This document shows positions 26,235 through 34,586 of a stretch of DNA of 64,000 bases, one piece after another. Below the pieces are notes generated by a model. It worked only from the letters and a program-made list of their open reading frames with translations. It did no database searches and was not told where the DNA came from. How positions within the stretch are numbered: position 1 is the stretch's first letter; each line of letters starts with the position of its first letter. The stretch spans positions 1 to 64,000 of the forward strand of contig CAZEXI010000005.1 in the NCBI GenBank assembly GCA_964516805.1, written 5' to 3'. The position numbers and the translations under genes were made by a program. The DNA is from CAYSTL01 sp964516805 (GTDB taxonomy: Archaea; Thermoplasmatota; Thermoplasmata; Halarchaeoplasmatales; Halarchaeoplasmataceae).

Positions 26235-26561
26235 ATGAAAGAGGTCGAAGAGATCGAGGCTGAAGAGAGTAAAGTCAAATTAGACCAGAAAGGGTTTTTT
26301 GTGATCTACCTAGATGAAAATAAAATCATTGCAGAGCATTATGAGAACGTCAATAAAGGCGGTAAACTAGAGGTAGAAACTGGGAGTATTGATTTTATCA
26401 TCAAAGGAGAAAGTGCAAAGGCAATATGTGATACAATTATTAGAAAAGATCTTGTTTCTGATCCAGGTCATATAGCTTATCTGGCTAGAGAACTGGAGAA
26501 GGCAGAGATAGCTCTTAAAAACGGATTAGATTTTGAGCAGAGTGAAGAACTAGAACTGTGA
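26235..26561 (+). CDS. DUF4346-like small protein
   Basis: A 108-residue protein. The pattern GFFVIYLDENKIIAEHYEN, then KGESAKAICDTIIRKDLVSDPGHIAYLARELEKAEIAL, matches what I recall of DUF4346, whose hallmark is LVS-x-x-x-HAAYLGRELEKAE. In other genomes I remember that domain attached to pterin- or MtrA-related enzymes; this needs a domain search. It follows the ACT gene by 48 bp on the same strand, making metE-ACT-DUF4346 a likely transcription unit. Function unknown. Confidence 0.68.
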   Translation: MKEVEEIEAEESKVKLDQKGFFVIYLDENKIIAEHYENVNKGGKLEVETGSIDFIIKGESAKAICDTIIRKDLVSDPGHIAYLARELEKAEIALKNGLDFEQSEELEL

Positions 26562-26610
26562 TTGTCATTTTAAAGTTGATAAAAAGTAATAAATATGTCT
26601 TTCAACATTA

Positions 26611-26632
26611 ACATACCGACCAGTCGGTATGT
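26611..26632. promoter_or_regulatory. TetR-type operator, perfect 10-bp inverted repeat
   Basis: Arms ACATACCGAC (26611-26620) and GTCGGTATGT (26623-26632) are perfect inverted complements around a central CA. The ACCGAC-GTCGGT core is typical of operators bound by TetR-family repressors. The site lies 4 bp before the ATG of the TetR gene and about 20 bp downstream of a TATA-like AATAAATAT (26589-26597), so bound repressor would cover the transcription start. Autoregulation of the TetR/ABC operon is the straightforward reading. Confidence 0.85.
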
Positions 26633-26635
26633 GAT

Positions 26636-27211
26636 ATGATGAGTAAGAATACCAAAGAGAAAATACTCGAAAAAGCATTTCACCTTTTCACAAATAGGTC
26701 TTATGAAGTCGTTACAATTGACAAAATAGCTGAAAAAGCAGATGTATCAAAAGGTGCAGTATTTCATTACTTCGATTCAAAACACGAGCTAGCAAATAGA
26801 TCAATCTTTCACTACATGGAAAACAACTGGATGCCCATATATAAAGAATTGAATAAGATGGATGACCCAGATACTATGCTTAGGAAATCCATCGGATATT
26901 CTTTTGAATTTTTCTTTAAAAATCCAAAATTCATGCGCTTCTTTATGGATCTGTACGAAAAAAACAAAGATGAAGATGTCATAGAAAAGCATCTAGACGA
27001 TTTCTACAAAGAATTGTTGGAGATGGGAACAAAGATGTTCAAAGAGCTAGGTGCTGAGAAACCTAGATTAAAATCACATCTTTTTACGGCCTGCATAGAC
27101 GGTATGGCACTGCAGTTCACATTCTTTGGAGAACTCGAAGATTTCCCTGATACTGAAGATTTAAAGAATGAGACCTACAATATTTTTACTGAGAGGAGGA
27201 ACGATCCATGA
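26636..27211 (+). CDS. TetR/AcrR-family transcriptional repressor
   Basis: A protein of 191 residues. The N-terminal DNA-binding domain is canonical: TKEKILEKAFHLFTNRSYEVVTIDKIAEKADVSKGAVFHYFDSKHEL. The C-terminal 140 residues are helical and would bind a hydrophobic ligand. It sits directly behind a strong palindromic operator and overlaps the ABC ATPase gene by 4 bp, so regulator and transporter are one operon. By family analogy it represses the operon until a drug- or lipid-like compound binds. Two adjacent ATGs (26636 and 26639) are possible starts. Confidence 0.94.
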   Translation: MMSKNTKEKILEKAFHLFTNRSYEVVTIDKIAEKADVSKGAVFHYFDSKHELANRSIFHYMENNWMPIYKELNKMDDPDTMLRKSIGYSFEFFFKNPKFMRFFMDLYEKNKDEDVIEKHLDDFYKELLEMGTKMFKELGAEKPRLKSHLFTACIDGMALQFTFFGELEDFPDTEDLKNETYNIFTERRNDP

Positions 27212-27882
27212 CCTTTTTAGAAGCGGAAGATATCTGTAAGTCCTATAAAAGTGGTGAAACAGAAAGAGTAGTTTTGAAAAACTTAGAACTGAATGTTGAG
27301 AAAGGAGATTTGACTCTCATAATGGGGCCTTCTGGGAGTGGAAAAACCACCTTTTTAAATCTGTTTGGAGGGATCGACAGACCTGATTCGGGAATCATAC
27401 AAGTCGGGGATAAAACCATCTCTAATGCCTCGGATGAAGAACTCAGAAAACATCGGGCTGAGTATGTAGGTTTTATCTTTCAATTCTATAACCTTATGCC
27501 CACTCTGAGTGCAAGAGAAAACGTTGAATTGGGATGTGAGATCAGGGATTGGTCAAAAGAAAAGGTGAAGAAGGAATCTGAAAAATACCTTAAAAGAGTC
27601 GGTCTGAGAAAAGAATTAGAAAAATTCCCACAGCAGTTATCCGGTGGTCAGCAGCAGAGGGTGGCGATCGCAAGGGCATTGGCAAAGCATCCCAAGATCA
27701 TTTTTGGAGATGAACCAACCGGCAATTTAGATGAAGAGACATCCATGCAGATAATTGAATTGTTAAGAGATGTGAATCACAGATTTGGAACTACCATGGT
27801 GATCGTAAGTCACGATAGAGAACTCAGACAGTATGCTGACAATATCTACGAATTGAGAAAGGGCAAACTGAATGAAGTGTGA
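27208..27882 (+). CDS. ABC transporter ATPase, MacB/LolD type
   Basis: A 224-residue ATPase with Walker A MGPSGSGKTTFL, Q-loop FIFQFYNLMP, signature LSGGQQQRVAIARAL, Walker B IIFGDEPTGNLD and H-loop VIVSHD. The Q-loop and the signature are those of the LolD/MacB/FtsE group. It partners the FtsX-like permease that follows. The group exports or extracts lipids, peptides and drugs, using mechanical force across the membrane. Regulation by the TetR protein of the same operon is expected. Confidence 0.95.
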   Translation: MTFLEAEDICKSYKSGETERVVLKNLELNVEKGDLTLIMGPSGSGKTTFLNLFGGIDRPDSGIIQVGDKTISNASDEELRKHRAEYVGFIFQFYNLMPTLSARENVELGCEIRDWSKEKVKKESEKYLKRVGLRKELEKFPQQLSGGQQQRVAIARALAKHPKIIFGDEPTGNLDEETSMQIIELLRDVNHRFGTTMVIVSHDRELRQYADNIYELRKGKLNEV

Positions 27883-27886
27883 TATC

Positions 27887-30193
27887 ATGGTTTCAAAATT
27901 ATTTCTGAAACCTTTCAAAGATGTCAAGGATATGAAAGGTAGGATGATCGCCATCGCCCTAGTTTTCATGGTAACTCTAGGTCTTACTATAGGGGGATTG
28001 TACGCAAAAGGTATGATGGTTGAAACTAGAAAACAGATGTTCGATGACGCTAATTACGCTGATTTTGAGGTCAATGTAGACAATGCAAACAAAACTGTCC
28101 TGAACGAATTAAGGAACATAGATGATATAGACGATGTAGAAGGCAGGTTGATACTCCACGGCTTGATAAAAGAACCTGATGACATCAAACGTATAATTTT
28201 AGTAGGCATAAACCCAGAAGAATCTAGGATGAATACTTATTCTCTGAGAAAAGGCAGTAGTGACATATCAGGAAACAAAGTTTTACTGGCAGGTAAGAAT
28301 CCATCATTTAACATAGGTGATAATTTTAAAGCTAGTATAGCAGGAAACGAGAGTGTTTTTTACGTAGAAGGATATGTGAACAGTGCAGAATATGCTGCTG
28401 TGCCCCCTGTTCCTGGTTCATCGATACCTACCCCTGGAGATACTGCTGCAGTTTATATCGATATAGATCATCTTCAAAATATTTCTTCCATTCATCACAA
28501 TAACATCTTGATCAACCATCATGATAACGTGGATAAAAGATCAGTAAAAAATGAAGTAAGAAAAGTAACAGATAAATCAGGTTTTAACGGTATCACCGAA
28601 AAGGAAGACGAGTACATATATCAGATATTTGAATCTGCTATAGAAGAGGAAGAAAAAGTCATCCCTATAATGTCTGCGATCTTTTCAGTGATCGGAGCAG
28701 TACTGATCATAGTCGTGATAAGTAAGATCATACTCAGTCAACAGAAAGAGATGGGAGTACTCATGGCAATGGGCTATTCTCAAAAAAAGATCATAGCTAG
28801 CTATCTTAATTTTGGAGCAATTTTTGGTCTTATCACTGGTGTATCAGGAGGTTTATTAGGTATATTCGTCGGATACATGTGGGCTGTATATGGATTACAG
28901 ATATTTATGAACGTGGATGTTGTTACTCAGTTCTCTCTTTTACCCTTCATTTTATCCTTGGTGATGGGCGCTGGTCTTGTGATGTTGGCTGTTTTGATCT
29001 CGGTTTACAGGATAAACAAGATGACTGCAATGGAGGCGATGAGTTCAGAAGAATCTGAAAGTACGATAACGAGGATTCAATTGAGTGACAAAATCAAAAA
29101 TATCAGTAAATTCTCTTTTAGAAACTTAATAAGAAAACCCAAACGTTTGATAGCTCTTATCGTAGTTCTTTCACTAACCATCGGTATATCTGGCTCATGG
29201 CTTATAATGATGGATTCCATGACAGGACAGGCAGATAACTGGGAGGATCATCAGCACTGGGACCTCCAAGTGACTTTTTCACTTCCAGCTAAAGAGGAAC
29301 ATATTCAACAATTAGCGGCTAATTACAGTGGTGAGATAAAGAGTTATGAAACTTACACAGTTGCACACGGAGAATCTGATGAGATAAATCTGAAGATGCT
29401 GGGTATTCCTCCTGACAGTGAGATGATAGATTTTATCAAACTTGATGGGGATACTGACTATGGAGCAAAAAGATGTGTGATCACCAGCAAGTTATCTAAC
29501 GAACTCAACAAAGAAGTCGGTAATACATTAAAGGTTGATGCTGATAACAAAGAAGTTGAATTGAAGATCGTTGGAATAGTCAATGATCTAAGAGAAAACA
29601 CGATATTCCTTTCACAGGAAGGTGTGCAAGAGATAACAAGTAGGGAAGGACTTTCAACAGGCGTATATATAAAAACAGGTTCTAACATACAAAATACAGA
29701 AAGGGAATTATATACTCTTAAAAGTGTTTCTTACGTTATCAGTTCAAGTGATTTTGACAATTCGATGGACAAGATGATAGATGATATGGGAGGACTGCTG
29801 TATTTCATGTTCTTGATGAATCTATCTCTTCTTATACTTACCATCATCACTGTTTCTCTGATAAACGTGCTTGAACGTAGGTCAGAATATGCTCTTTTAG
29901 AGATGCTAGGCTATAAGAAAAAGGATTCTTTGAAAGTGATTTTCCAAGAGATAATCACAGTAGGTCTTTTCAGTATAATTATAGGGGTGCCTACAACCTA
30001 TCTATTCAGTATAATCTTCAGAGATATTTACAGCGATCTCATATTCTACTATCCATTGATAATAACTATTCCCACTGTAACTATAATAATTGCTTCCTGT
30101 ATCACTTTTTTCCTAATCTCCATGATATCACCGGGTAGAGTGATACAGAAGTTGGATATCGCTGATGCACTGAGAGAGAGAAGTATCGAATAA
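27887..30193 (+). CDS. FtsX/MacB-like ABC permease, two FtsX repeats
   Basis: About 768 residues from the ATG at 27887 (an in-frame ATG at 27872 overlaps the ATPase stop). The N-terminal helix is followed by a large extracellular region, then an FtsX core (IPIMSAIFSVIGAVLIIVV, QKEMGVLMAMGYSQKKI). A second copy begins with the helix IALIVVLSLTIGISGSWLIMM and ends with ERRSEYALLEMLGYKKKD plus three helices. The duplicated core is common in archaeal MacB-like exporters. It works with the preceding ATPase; substrate unknown. Confidence 0.92.
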   Translation: MVSKLFLKPFKDVKDMKGRMIAIALVFMVTLGLTIGGLYAKGMMVETRKQMFDDANYADFEVNVDNANKTVLNELRNIDDIDDVEGRLILHGLIKEPDDIKRIILVGINPEESRMNTYSLRKGSSDISGNKVLLAGKNPSFNIGDNFKASIAGNESVFYVEGYVNSAEYAAVPPVPGSSIPTPGDTAAVYIDIDHLQNISSIHHNNILINHHDNVDKRSVKNEVRKVTDKSGFNGITEKEDEYIYQIFESAIEEEEKVIPIMSAIFSVIGAVLIIVVISKIILSQQKEMGVLMAMGYSQKKIIASYLNFGAIFGLITGVSGGLLGIFVGYMWAVYGLQIFMNVDVVTQFSLLPFILSLVMGAGLVMLAVLISVYRINKMTAMEAMSSEESESTITRIQLSDKIKNISKFSFRNLIRKPKRLIALIVVLSLTIGISGSWLIMMDSMTGQADNWEDHQHWDLQVTFSLPAKEEHIQQLAANYSGEIKSYETYTVAHGESDEINLKMLGIPPDSEMIDFIKLDGDTDYGAKRCVITSKLSNELNKEVGNTLKVDADNKEVELKIVGIVNDLRENTIFLSQEGVQEITSREGLSTGVYIKTGSNIQNTERELYTLKSVSYVISSSDFDNSMDKMIDDMGGLLYFMFLMNLSLLILTIITVSLINVLERRSEYALLEMLGYKKKDSLKVIFQEIITVGLFSIIIGVPTTYLFSIIFRDIYSDLIFYYPLIITIPTVTIIIASCITFFLISMISPGRVIQKLDIADALRERSIE

Positions 30194-30256
30194 AAAATCT
30201 AAATAATAATTAATTAATATTACCATTCTATTTTCCTTATCTTAGGTGAAAATTGA

Positions 30257-30598
30257 ATGGACAAAAAAATTGCATATTGCGGATTGAATTGTTCGGAATG
30301 TCCTGCTTATGTCGCTACGATAGAAGATGATCATGAAAAAAGGAAGGACCTTGCGGAGAAATGGTCCACTGAGAATTTTCCTCTTGAACCAGAAGATATT
30401 AACTGTGAAGGATGTACTAAAAAGACTGACATCATGTCATTTTGTGGTAACTGTGATGTTAGAGAATGTGCTTCTGAAAGAGGAGTGGAGAACTGTGCAC
30501 ACTGCAGCGAATATCCATGTGATAAATTAGACAAAATATTCAACATGGACCCTGGAGCGAAAGAAAGATTAGATGAGATGCAGAAGTCCTTAGCTTAG
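30257..30598 (+). CDS. DUF3795 cysteine-rich protein
   Basis: A 113-residue protein. It begins with the DUF3795 hallmark IAYCGLNCSECPAYVAT and continues with INCEGC, SFCGNCDVRECA and NCAHCSEYPCDKL, twelve cysteines in pairs suitable for zinc or Fe-S binding. The family is widespread in anaerobic archaea and bacteria and has no assigned function. The stop codon overlaps the convergent GNAT gene (TTAG). Confidence 0.88.
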   Translation: MDKKIAYCGLNCSECPAYVATIEDDHEKRKDLAEKWSTENFPLEPEDINCEGCTKKTDIMSFCGNCDVRECASERGVENCAHCSEYPCDKLDKIFNMDPGAKERLDEMQKSLA

Positions 30599-31407
30599 AA
30601 CTTACCTACCAACACTTTGTATTCATCGATTTTATCAAACCCTATTCTTTCAGCTAACTTCACTGAAGGTTCGTTTGATCGGTAGCACTCCCAATACGGG
30701 ATGATATCGTTTATTAAGCAGTATTTTACAAATTCAAGTGCTGTTTTAGTAGCTATACCTCGATCACGATATCTCTCTAAAGTCTCTATACCTATCCCGC
30801 AAAAACCTTCACTAACATATTCAGAAGTACACCAACAGACTATCTCGTTATCAAGCAAACCTGCTTTACCAAATCCGTTTTCATAGTACTTATCAAATGA
30901 AGGCCACATCCATTTAATTTCGTTAATGACCTTTGCTAAATTCCTTAAACTCGTATTTTTCAAGAACTGTTTATCGATATCAGCGACTCTAAGTCCTTCA
31001 ACCGAACTCTGATACTTACCGATATCTTCCCTTCTGTATTCATAAAAATTTTTTCTAAAGCTTTTCAACTCTCTATCATCAAAAATAGTTCTGACTGACC
31101 TCTCAGAAATACTTGTCAAATTAGTGACTTTAAAATGAGAAAGACCTTCTTCATCAGCCTTTTTCTCGATCTCATCACAAAATAAAGAAGAGAGATCCGC
31201 CAAACATTCAGAAGTCGGTTCCTCACCAAATAAATAGAAAACTATATTCCCTTTGTCCCAAAGAAAATAAGATCCTTCCTCCTCACAGACCCACAAATAA
31301 CCTTCGGTATTTTCCTCATAAATAGAGGATAAAATCATGTTTAATTGGGGATTTTCAGTTGATGATGATATTTTTTCTATCTCACTGGCATCTGATTTTT
31401 TCAACAT
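30595..31407 (-). CDS. GNAT-type acetyltransferase, ZmaR-like
   Basis: A 270-residue protein of the larger GNAT group (GNAT_acetyltr_2 type). Residues about 190-250 hold the acetyl-CoA core: FCGIGIETLERYRDRGIATKTALEFVKYCL, with R-x-R-G-I-A as the pyrophosphate loop, followed by YRSNEPSVKLAERIGF. The N-terminal 150 residues form a separate domain. Substrate unknown; relatives acetylate small amines, sometimes antibiotics. It converges on the DUF3795 gene with a 4-bp stop overlap. Confidence 0.8.
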   Translation of the reverse strand: MLKKSDASEIEKISSSTENPQLNMILSSIYEENTEGYLWVCEEEGSYFLWDKGNIVFYLFGEEPTSECLADLSSLFCDEIEKKADEEGLSHFKVTNLTSISERSVRTIFDDRELKSFRKNFYEYRREDIGKYQSSVEGLRVADIDKQFLKNTSLRNLAKVINEIKWMWPSFDKYYENGFGKAGLLDNEIVCWCTSEYVSEGFCGIGIETLERYRDRGIATKTALEFVKYCLINDIIPYWECYRSNEPSVKLAERIGFDKIDEYKVLVGKF

Positions 31408-31468
31408 GTGACCAGTTATTTTCCACTATATCATAAATCTTTTGAATGTAAATAAAAATGGAAAGAGT

Positions 31469-32206
31469 TTAACCGTAAAGTGGTGGTGTTGCTGAACTCC
31501 TATCCATCTTCTTTTGTGCCTGTTTTGCCTGTGAGACCATCTGGTTGTACATATCTTCCAATTCCTCTGCCCTCTCGATAAGACTCTCGGTTTCTATCTC
31601 GATATCTTTTATATCAGCAAATTTCTGTAATAGACTTACTGCGCCTCTGGGATCTGGTAGTTTTGGATTGGATTCGATGTACATCCCTATGGCTTTCATG
31701 TTCTTCTCATGTGCTGTAAGAATTAAAGAACTAGATATACCCGTTATCGCACCCCTATCAATCACATCCAAGTCTATCTCCACTGCTTCCTTTTCATAAG
31801 CATGTCCACTCAATACAGCCCAGATTTTGCTATCCTCATTTTCTTTCCTTTTTTGGACTCCATCTAAAACAAACATCTCTTTAACGCCTTTCTCTTCTGC
31901 CCATTCAATTATTTTTTCCGCAAGACTATTCGTCAATTCAGGAGGTATGACCATATCAGCCTTTACCAAAAGAAATCCTTCTCCGTAAAAGAAACGTACG
32001 GGTCTCCTAGGAATCCCGTCAAATACAACTGCTGTAGGTGGAAACTGATCACAATCTAACGATGCGACCTGTTCTAGTTCTAAAGTATTTATCAACTGTT
32101 CAGAAGCTATCCCACCGACTAAACCCACTCCAGGAAATCCTGCAAGTAAAGTGTCTACATTTGGAATCTCATCCTCTTCATTTATTTTATAACATGGTTT
32201 TGCCAT
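31469..32206 (-). CDS. PAC2-family proteasome-assembly protein with HbYX tail
   Basis: A 245-residue protein with the PAC2 start LLAGFPGVGLVGGIASEQLI and RPVRFFYGEGFLLVKADMVIPPE, followed by a helical C-terminal stretch. The last three residues are L-Y-G, a hydrophobic-Tyr-any motif that docks proteasome activators and chaperones into pockets on the 20S ring. Archaeal PAC2 proteins can assemble or activate 20S proteasomes. The C-terminus supports such a role here; no proteasome subunit gene is in the window. Confidence 0.88.
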   Translation of the reverse strand: MAKPCYKINEEDEIPNVDTLLAGFPGVGLVGGIASEQLINTLELEQVASLDCDQFPPTAVVFDGIPRRPVRFFYGEGFLLVKADMVIPPELTNSLAEKIIEWAEEKGVKEMFVLDGVQKRKENEDSKIWAVLSGHAYEKEAVEIDLDVIDRGAITGISSSLILTAHEKNMKAIGMYIESNPKLPDPRGAVSLLQKFADIKDIEIETESLIERAEELEDMYNQMVSQAKQAQKKMDRSSATPPLYG

Positions 32207-32657
32207 ATTCTATCCCTCAGTTATTACAGCACCTCTTTAGGATAAAAAATTTTTTAAAAATATGTGTTAGCATTACGGACCTATCTGTAAAAATTGAACT
32301 AACGTAGAAAAAATTCCGTATCAATCTTTTATCAATTCATCTCTCGATAATCAACTACTCTATTTACCAGATCCCTCACAAATTCACAGTAACACATGAC
32401 TTGGTTATCACACAGAATTCTATTACCGAAAACCATAACGCAAACTCCTGCTTCCACTGGAAATCTAATATTCTTATCCGATTTACCTTGTGATCCCTGT
32501 ATTTTTTGATATGATCTGTTTTTTTGTATGATTCTTGGCCTTCGAAACCATCTTCTTTTTTAAGTCTTTTCCATCATTTCTCCGCTCCACAATGAGTACA
32601 TCCTTAAAATAATAAAAGATACTTCAAATTAGATAAACTTATCTTAGAGAGGTACAA
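32207..32657 (-). other. 451-bp gap with possible decayed small gene
   Basis: No intact gene is visible. On the minus strand one frame near 32600-32560 begins GCTHCGAEK and then meets a TGA. A different frame reads toward a stop at 32332-32334 with the end VVDYREMN preceded by VMCYCEFVRD. The switch of frame in mid-gap and the Cys pairs suggest a small zinc-ribbon gene broken by a frameshift and a stop, but chance frames cannot be excluded. An AT-rich stretch at 32240-32270 probably holds the PAC2 promoter. Confidence 0.2.
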
Positions 32658-33392
32658 TCATCCTATTTTTTCAGCTATGTGTAAAAATCTATCTTTATCA
32701 AATTTGACTACTTCGAAACCGTTATTTTTAAGAAAATAATCTAACTCTGATTTTAAAAAGCTCCTTAAAATCTGTTCATCCCTGAACCTATCAACTATTT
32801 CACCATGTTGTTTTACGATATAATCACATTTCCAATTCCAGCTAATACCTGTACCTATATTCCATTCTACTGTATTTTTTCGCTTGATTGCCTTATCTTT
32901 CAATCTGACTTTATCAGTAGTCCTGCTGTATTTTTCAAATCCTTTGATAGTCTGCAAACCATCAAAATTATCAATAATCAATAGACCACCATCTTTCAAA
33001 TGATCGTTAAAACATTCTAGAGCCTTGGTTATATCATCATCATTGACCATATGAGCGAACCCATGTCCTAACGAAACGATAGTATCAAACTCCTGCCCTA
33101 TATCAAAATCTCTCATGTCATCAAGGATGAAATCAACTTCTGGTACTCTTTCCTTGGCAATCTTGAGCATCTCATCAGAAAAATCCAATCCTGTTACATC
33201 ATATCCATTTTCGTACAATCTTTTGACAAGTCTACCGGTACCACAGGTCACTTCTAGAACTTTATTAAAGTTCCTCTCTTTCATGTATCTGTCCACAATC
33301 CTGAACTGCTCATCATAATCAAATATTACCTTATACATCTCATCATACAGTTCAGCATGTTCAAAGTAAAGCATAGATAGATCCCTTATCAT
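32658..33392 (-). CDS. Class I SAM-dependent methyltransferase
   Basis: About 244 residues with the Rossmann motif VLEVTCGTGRLVKRL, the acidic loop VTGLDFSDEMLKIAKE, FILDDMRDFD and a C-terminal cap. Methyl acceptor unknown. The ATG at 33392 is preferred over ATG 33407 because the TATA box TTTATAATA (33414-33422) would start transcription near 33392. It is monocistronic. Confidence 0.85.
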   Translation of the reverse strand: MIRDLSMLYFEHAELYDEMYKVIFDYDEQFRIVDRYMKERNFNKVLEVTCGTGRLVKRLYENGYDVTGLDFSDEMLKIAKERVPEVDFILDDMRDFDIGQEFDTIVSLGHGFAHMVNDDDITKALECFNDHLKDGGLLIIDNFDGLQTIKGFEKYSRTTDKVRLKDKAIKRKNTVEWNIGTGISWNWKCDYIVKQHGEIVDRFRDEQILRSFLKSELDYFLKNNGFEVVKFDKDRFLHIAEKIG

Positions 33393-33468
33393 ATAAAATA
33401 ATTCCATATAATATTATAAAGTTTCTCAGCTAAATCAGTCTGATAAAAGAACGAATACAGTATATGTT

Positions 33469-33990
33469 TCAAACTTCATACACATGCCCTAAATAAAGAA
33501 CTATAATTATCAAAATACGAAAAATTATACTCACATGTATTTTGTACAAATTATTACTTACATCCTCATCAAAAAATTTAGAATAATACAGAAATCCTGG
33601 TAAAATATTAGTCCACACCATCATAAGACCGATCGTTAAAAATATATTCCAGTTCTCTAGAGCTAAATATGCGTGTAAAGATATAAAACCCAATGCTCCA
33701 ACACCTATTATAAGATGTGAACTTTTGAAAGCTGGCTTAAAACTTCTAAATATTATCATTGCTCTCGTATCCTTTTTAGCATTCTTTTTTATTGATTTAT
33801 GAACATAAGTCAAGGGTAATATCAGGGTGGCTAGTCCAAATAAAATAAATGTTAGAATTCCGGTAAATTCAGTTATTTTTTCAGAACTATTCTCTTCTAG
33901 CCCATTATTTTCAGCACAGATACTAAATGAAAATACGATCGATGAAATCAGTACGAAAACTGTTAGTAACCAAATCTTTTCTCCTATCAT
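33469..33990 (-). CDS. Four-helix membrane protein, N-terminal signal sequence
   Basis: A 173-residue protein with a signal-like start (LLTVFVLISSIVFSFSICA) and four further hydrophobic helices. A His sits in the second (SSHLIIGVGALGFISLHAYLAL) and another near the end (YKIHVSIIF), in positions that could hold haem, as in cytochrome-b561-like proteins. The family is not recognised; haem binding is only a suggestion from paired histidines. Confidence 0.55.
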   Translation of the reverse strand: MIGEKIWLLTVFVLISSIVFSFSICAENNGLEENSSEKITEFTGILTFILFGLATLILPLTYVHKSIKKNAKKDTRAMIIFRSFKPAFKSSHLIIGVGALGFISLHAYLALENWNIFLTIGLMMVWTNILPGFLYYSKFFDEDVSNNLYKIHVSIIFRILIIIVLYLGHVYEV

Positions 33991-34111
33991 TATCAGTTAA
34001 TCATCGTTTTATATGTCTATAACTGTTTCCTAATCTTTTTGTTTTTAAGGTCATGTCTTACAATCAACGAAAAAAATAAATTCACAGAGCCATTAATAAG
34101 CTGTTGATTCT

Positions 34112-34303
34112 ATGAAAAGCGATGGTCTAACAAATAACAAAAAACCTAAGCCAAAAACTCTCTACATCCTAGGTTTTATTGTCATGTTAGTGGGTTTGAT
34201 TTCATCCGTCTGGTTCCATTTTTATATTGGAATCGGTCTTTTCTTCGGTGGAGTGGGACTATACCTCATAGGAATGATGAGTAGAAACAGATGGAACATG
34301 TAA
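34112..34303 (+). CDS. Small two-helix membrane protein
   Basis: A 63-residue protein with a basic start (NNKKPKPKTLYILG) and two hydrophobic helices joined by a short turn (IVMLVGLISSVWF and IGIGLFFGGVGLYLIGMM). This design is typical of small archaeal membrane proteins with unassigned roles. It stands alone. Confidence 0.6.
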   Translation: MKSDGLTNNKKPKPKTLYILGFIVMLVGLISSVWFHFYIGIGLFFGGVGLYLIGMMSRNRWNM

Positions 34304-34586
34304 AAATAAAGAAAACTTTTGCCCTTCCCCTTAGTTTAGTATACCAAACATTATCTTGGAGAAGGACATGTCCTTTGCACTTCTTTCCTGTGTGTTTATT
34401 ATTTTTCTCATTTATATCACCTATCTTGTTATAACTAGGATGCGTGACCAATCTATATTTAAAGAGCGGTAAAAAGTGCCCATCTATTGAGCACATTAGA
34501 AAATCCGGTCTCTACGATTATACTTATATATGAATTATATCTGATATCAGTCCTGTGATATCATCGAACCACTAGAAACAGAAAGA
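34304..34586. other. Gap with a 14-bp palindrome and a TATA-like element
   Basis: No convincing gene. AAGGACATGTCCTT at 34362-34375 is a perfect palindrome. A TATA-like TTATATAT lies at about 34525-34532, roughly 30 nt before the probable start of the GNAT gene downstream. The palindrome lies too far upstream to be an obvious operator for that gene. Confidence 0.3.

Noticed and set aside
34266..34496. 76-residue minus-strand frame in the gap before the RimL-like gene
   Set aside because: It starts inside the small membrane-protein gene, has no SD, TATA or recognisable motif, and its composition (many Lys, Cys and aromatics without pattern) does not look protein-like.
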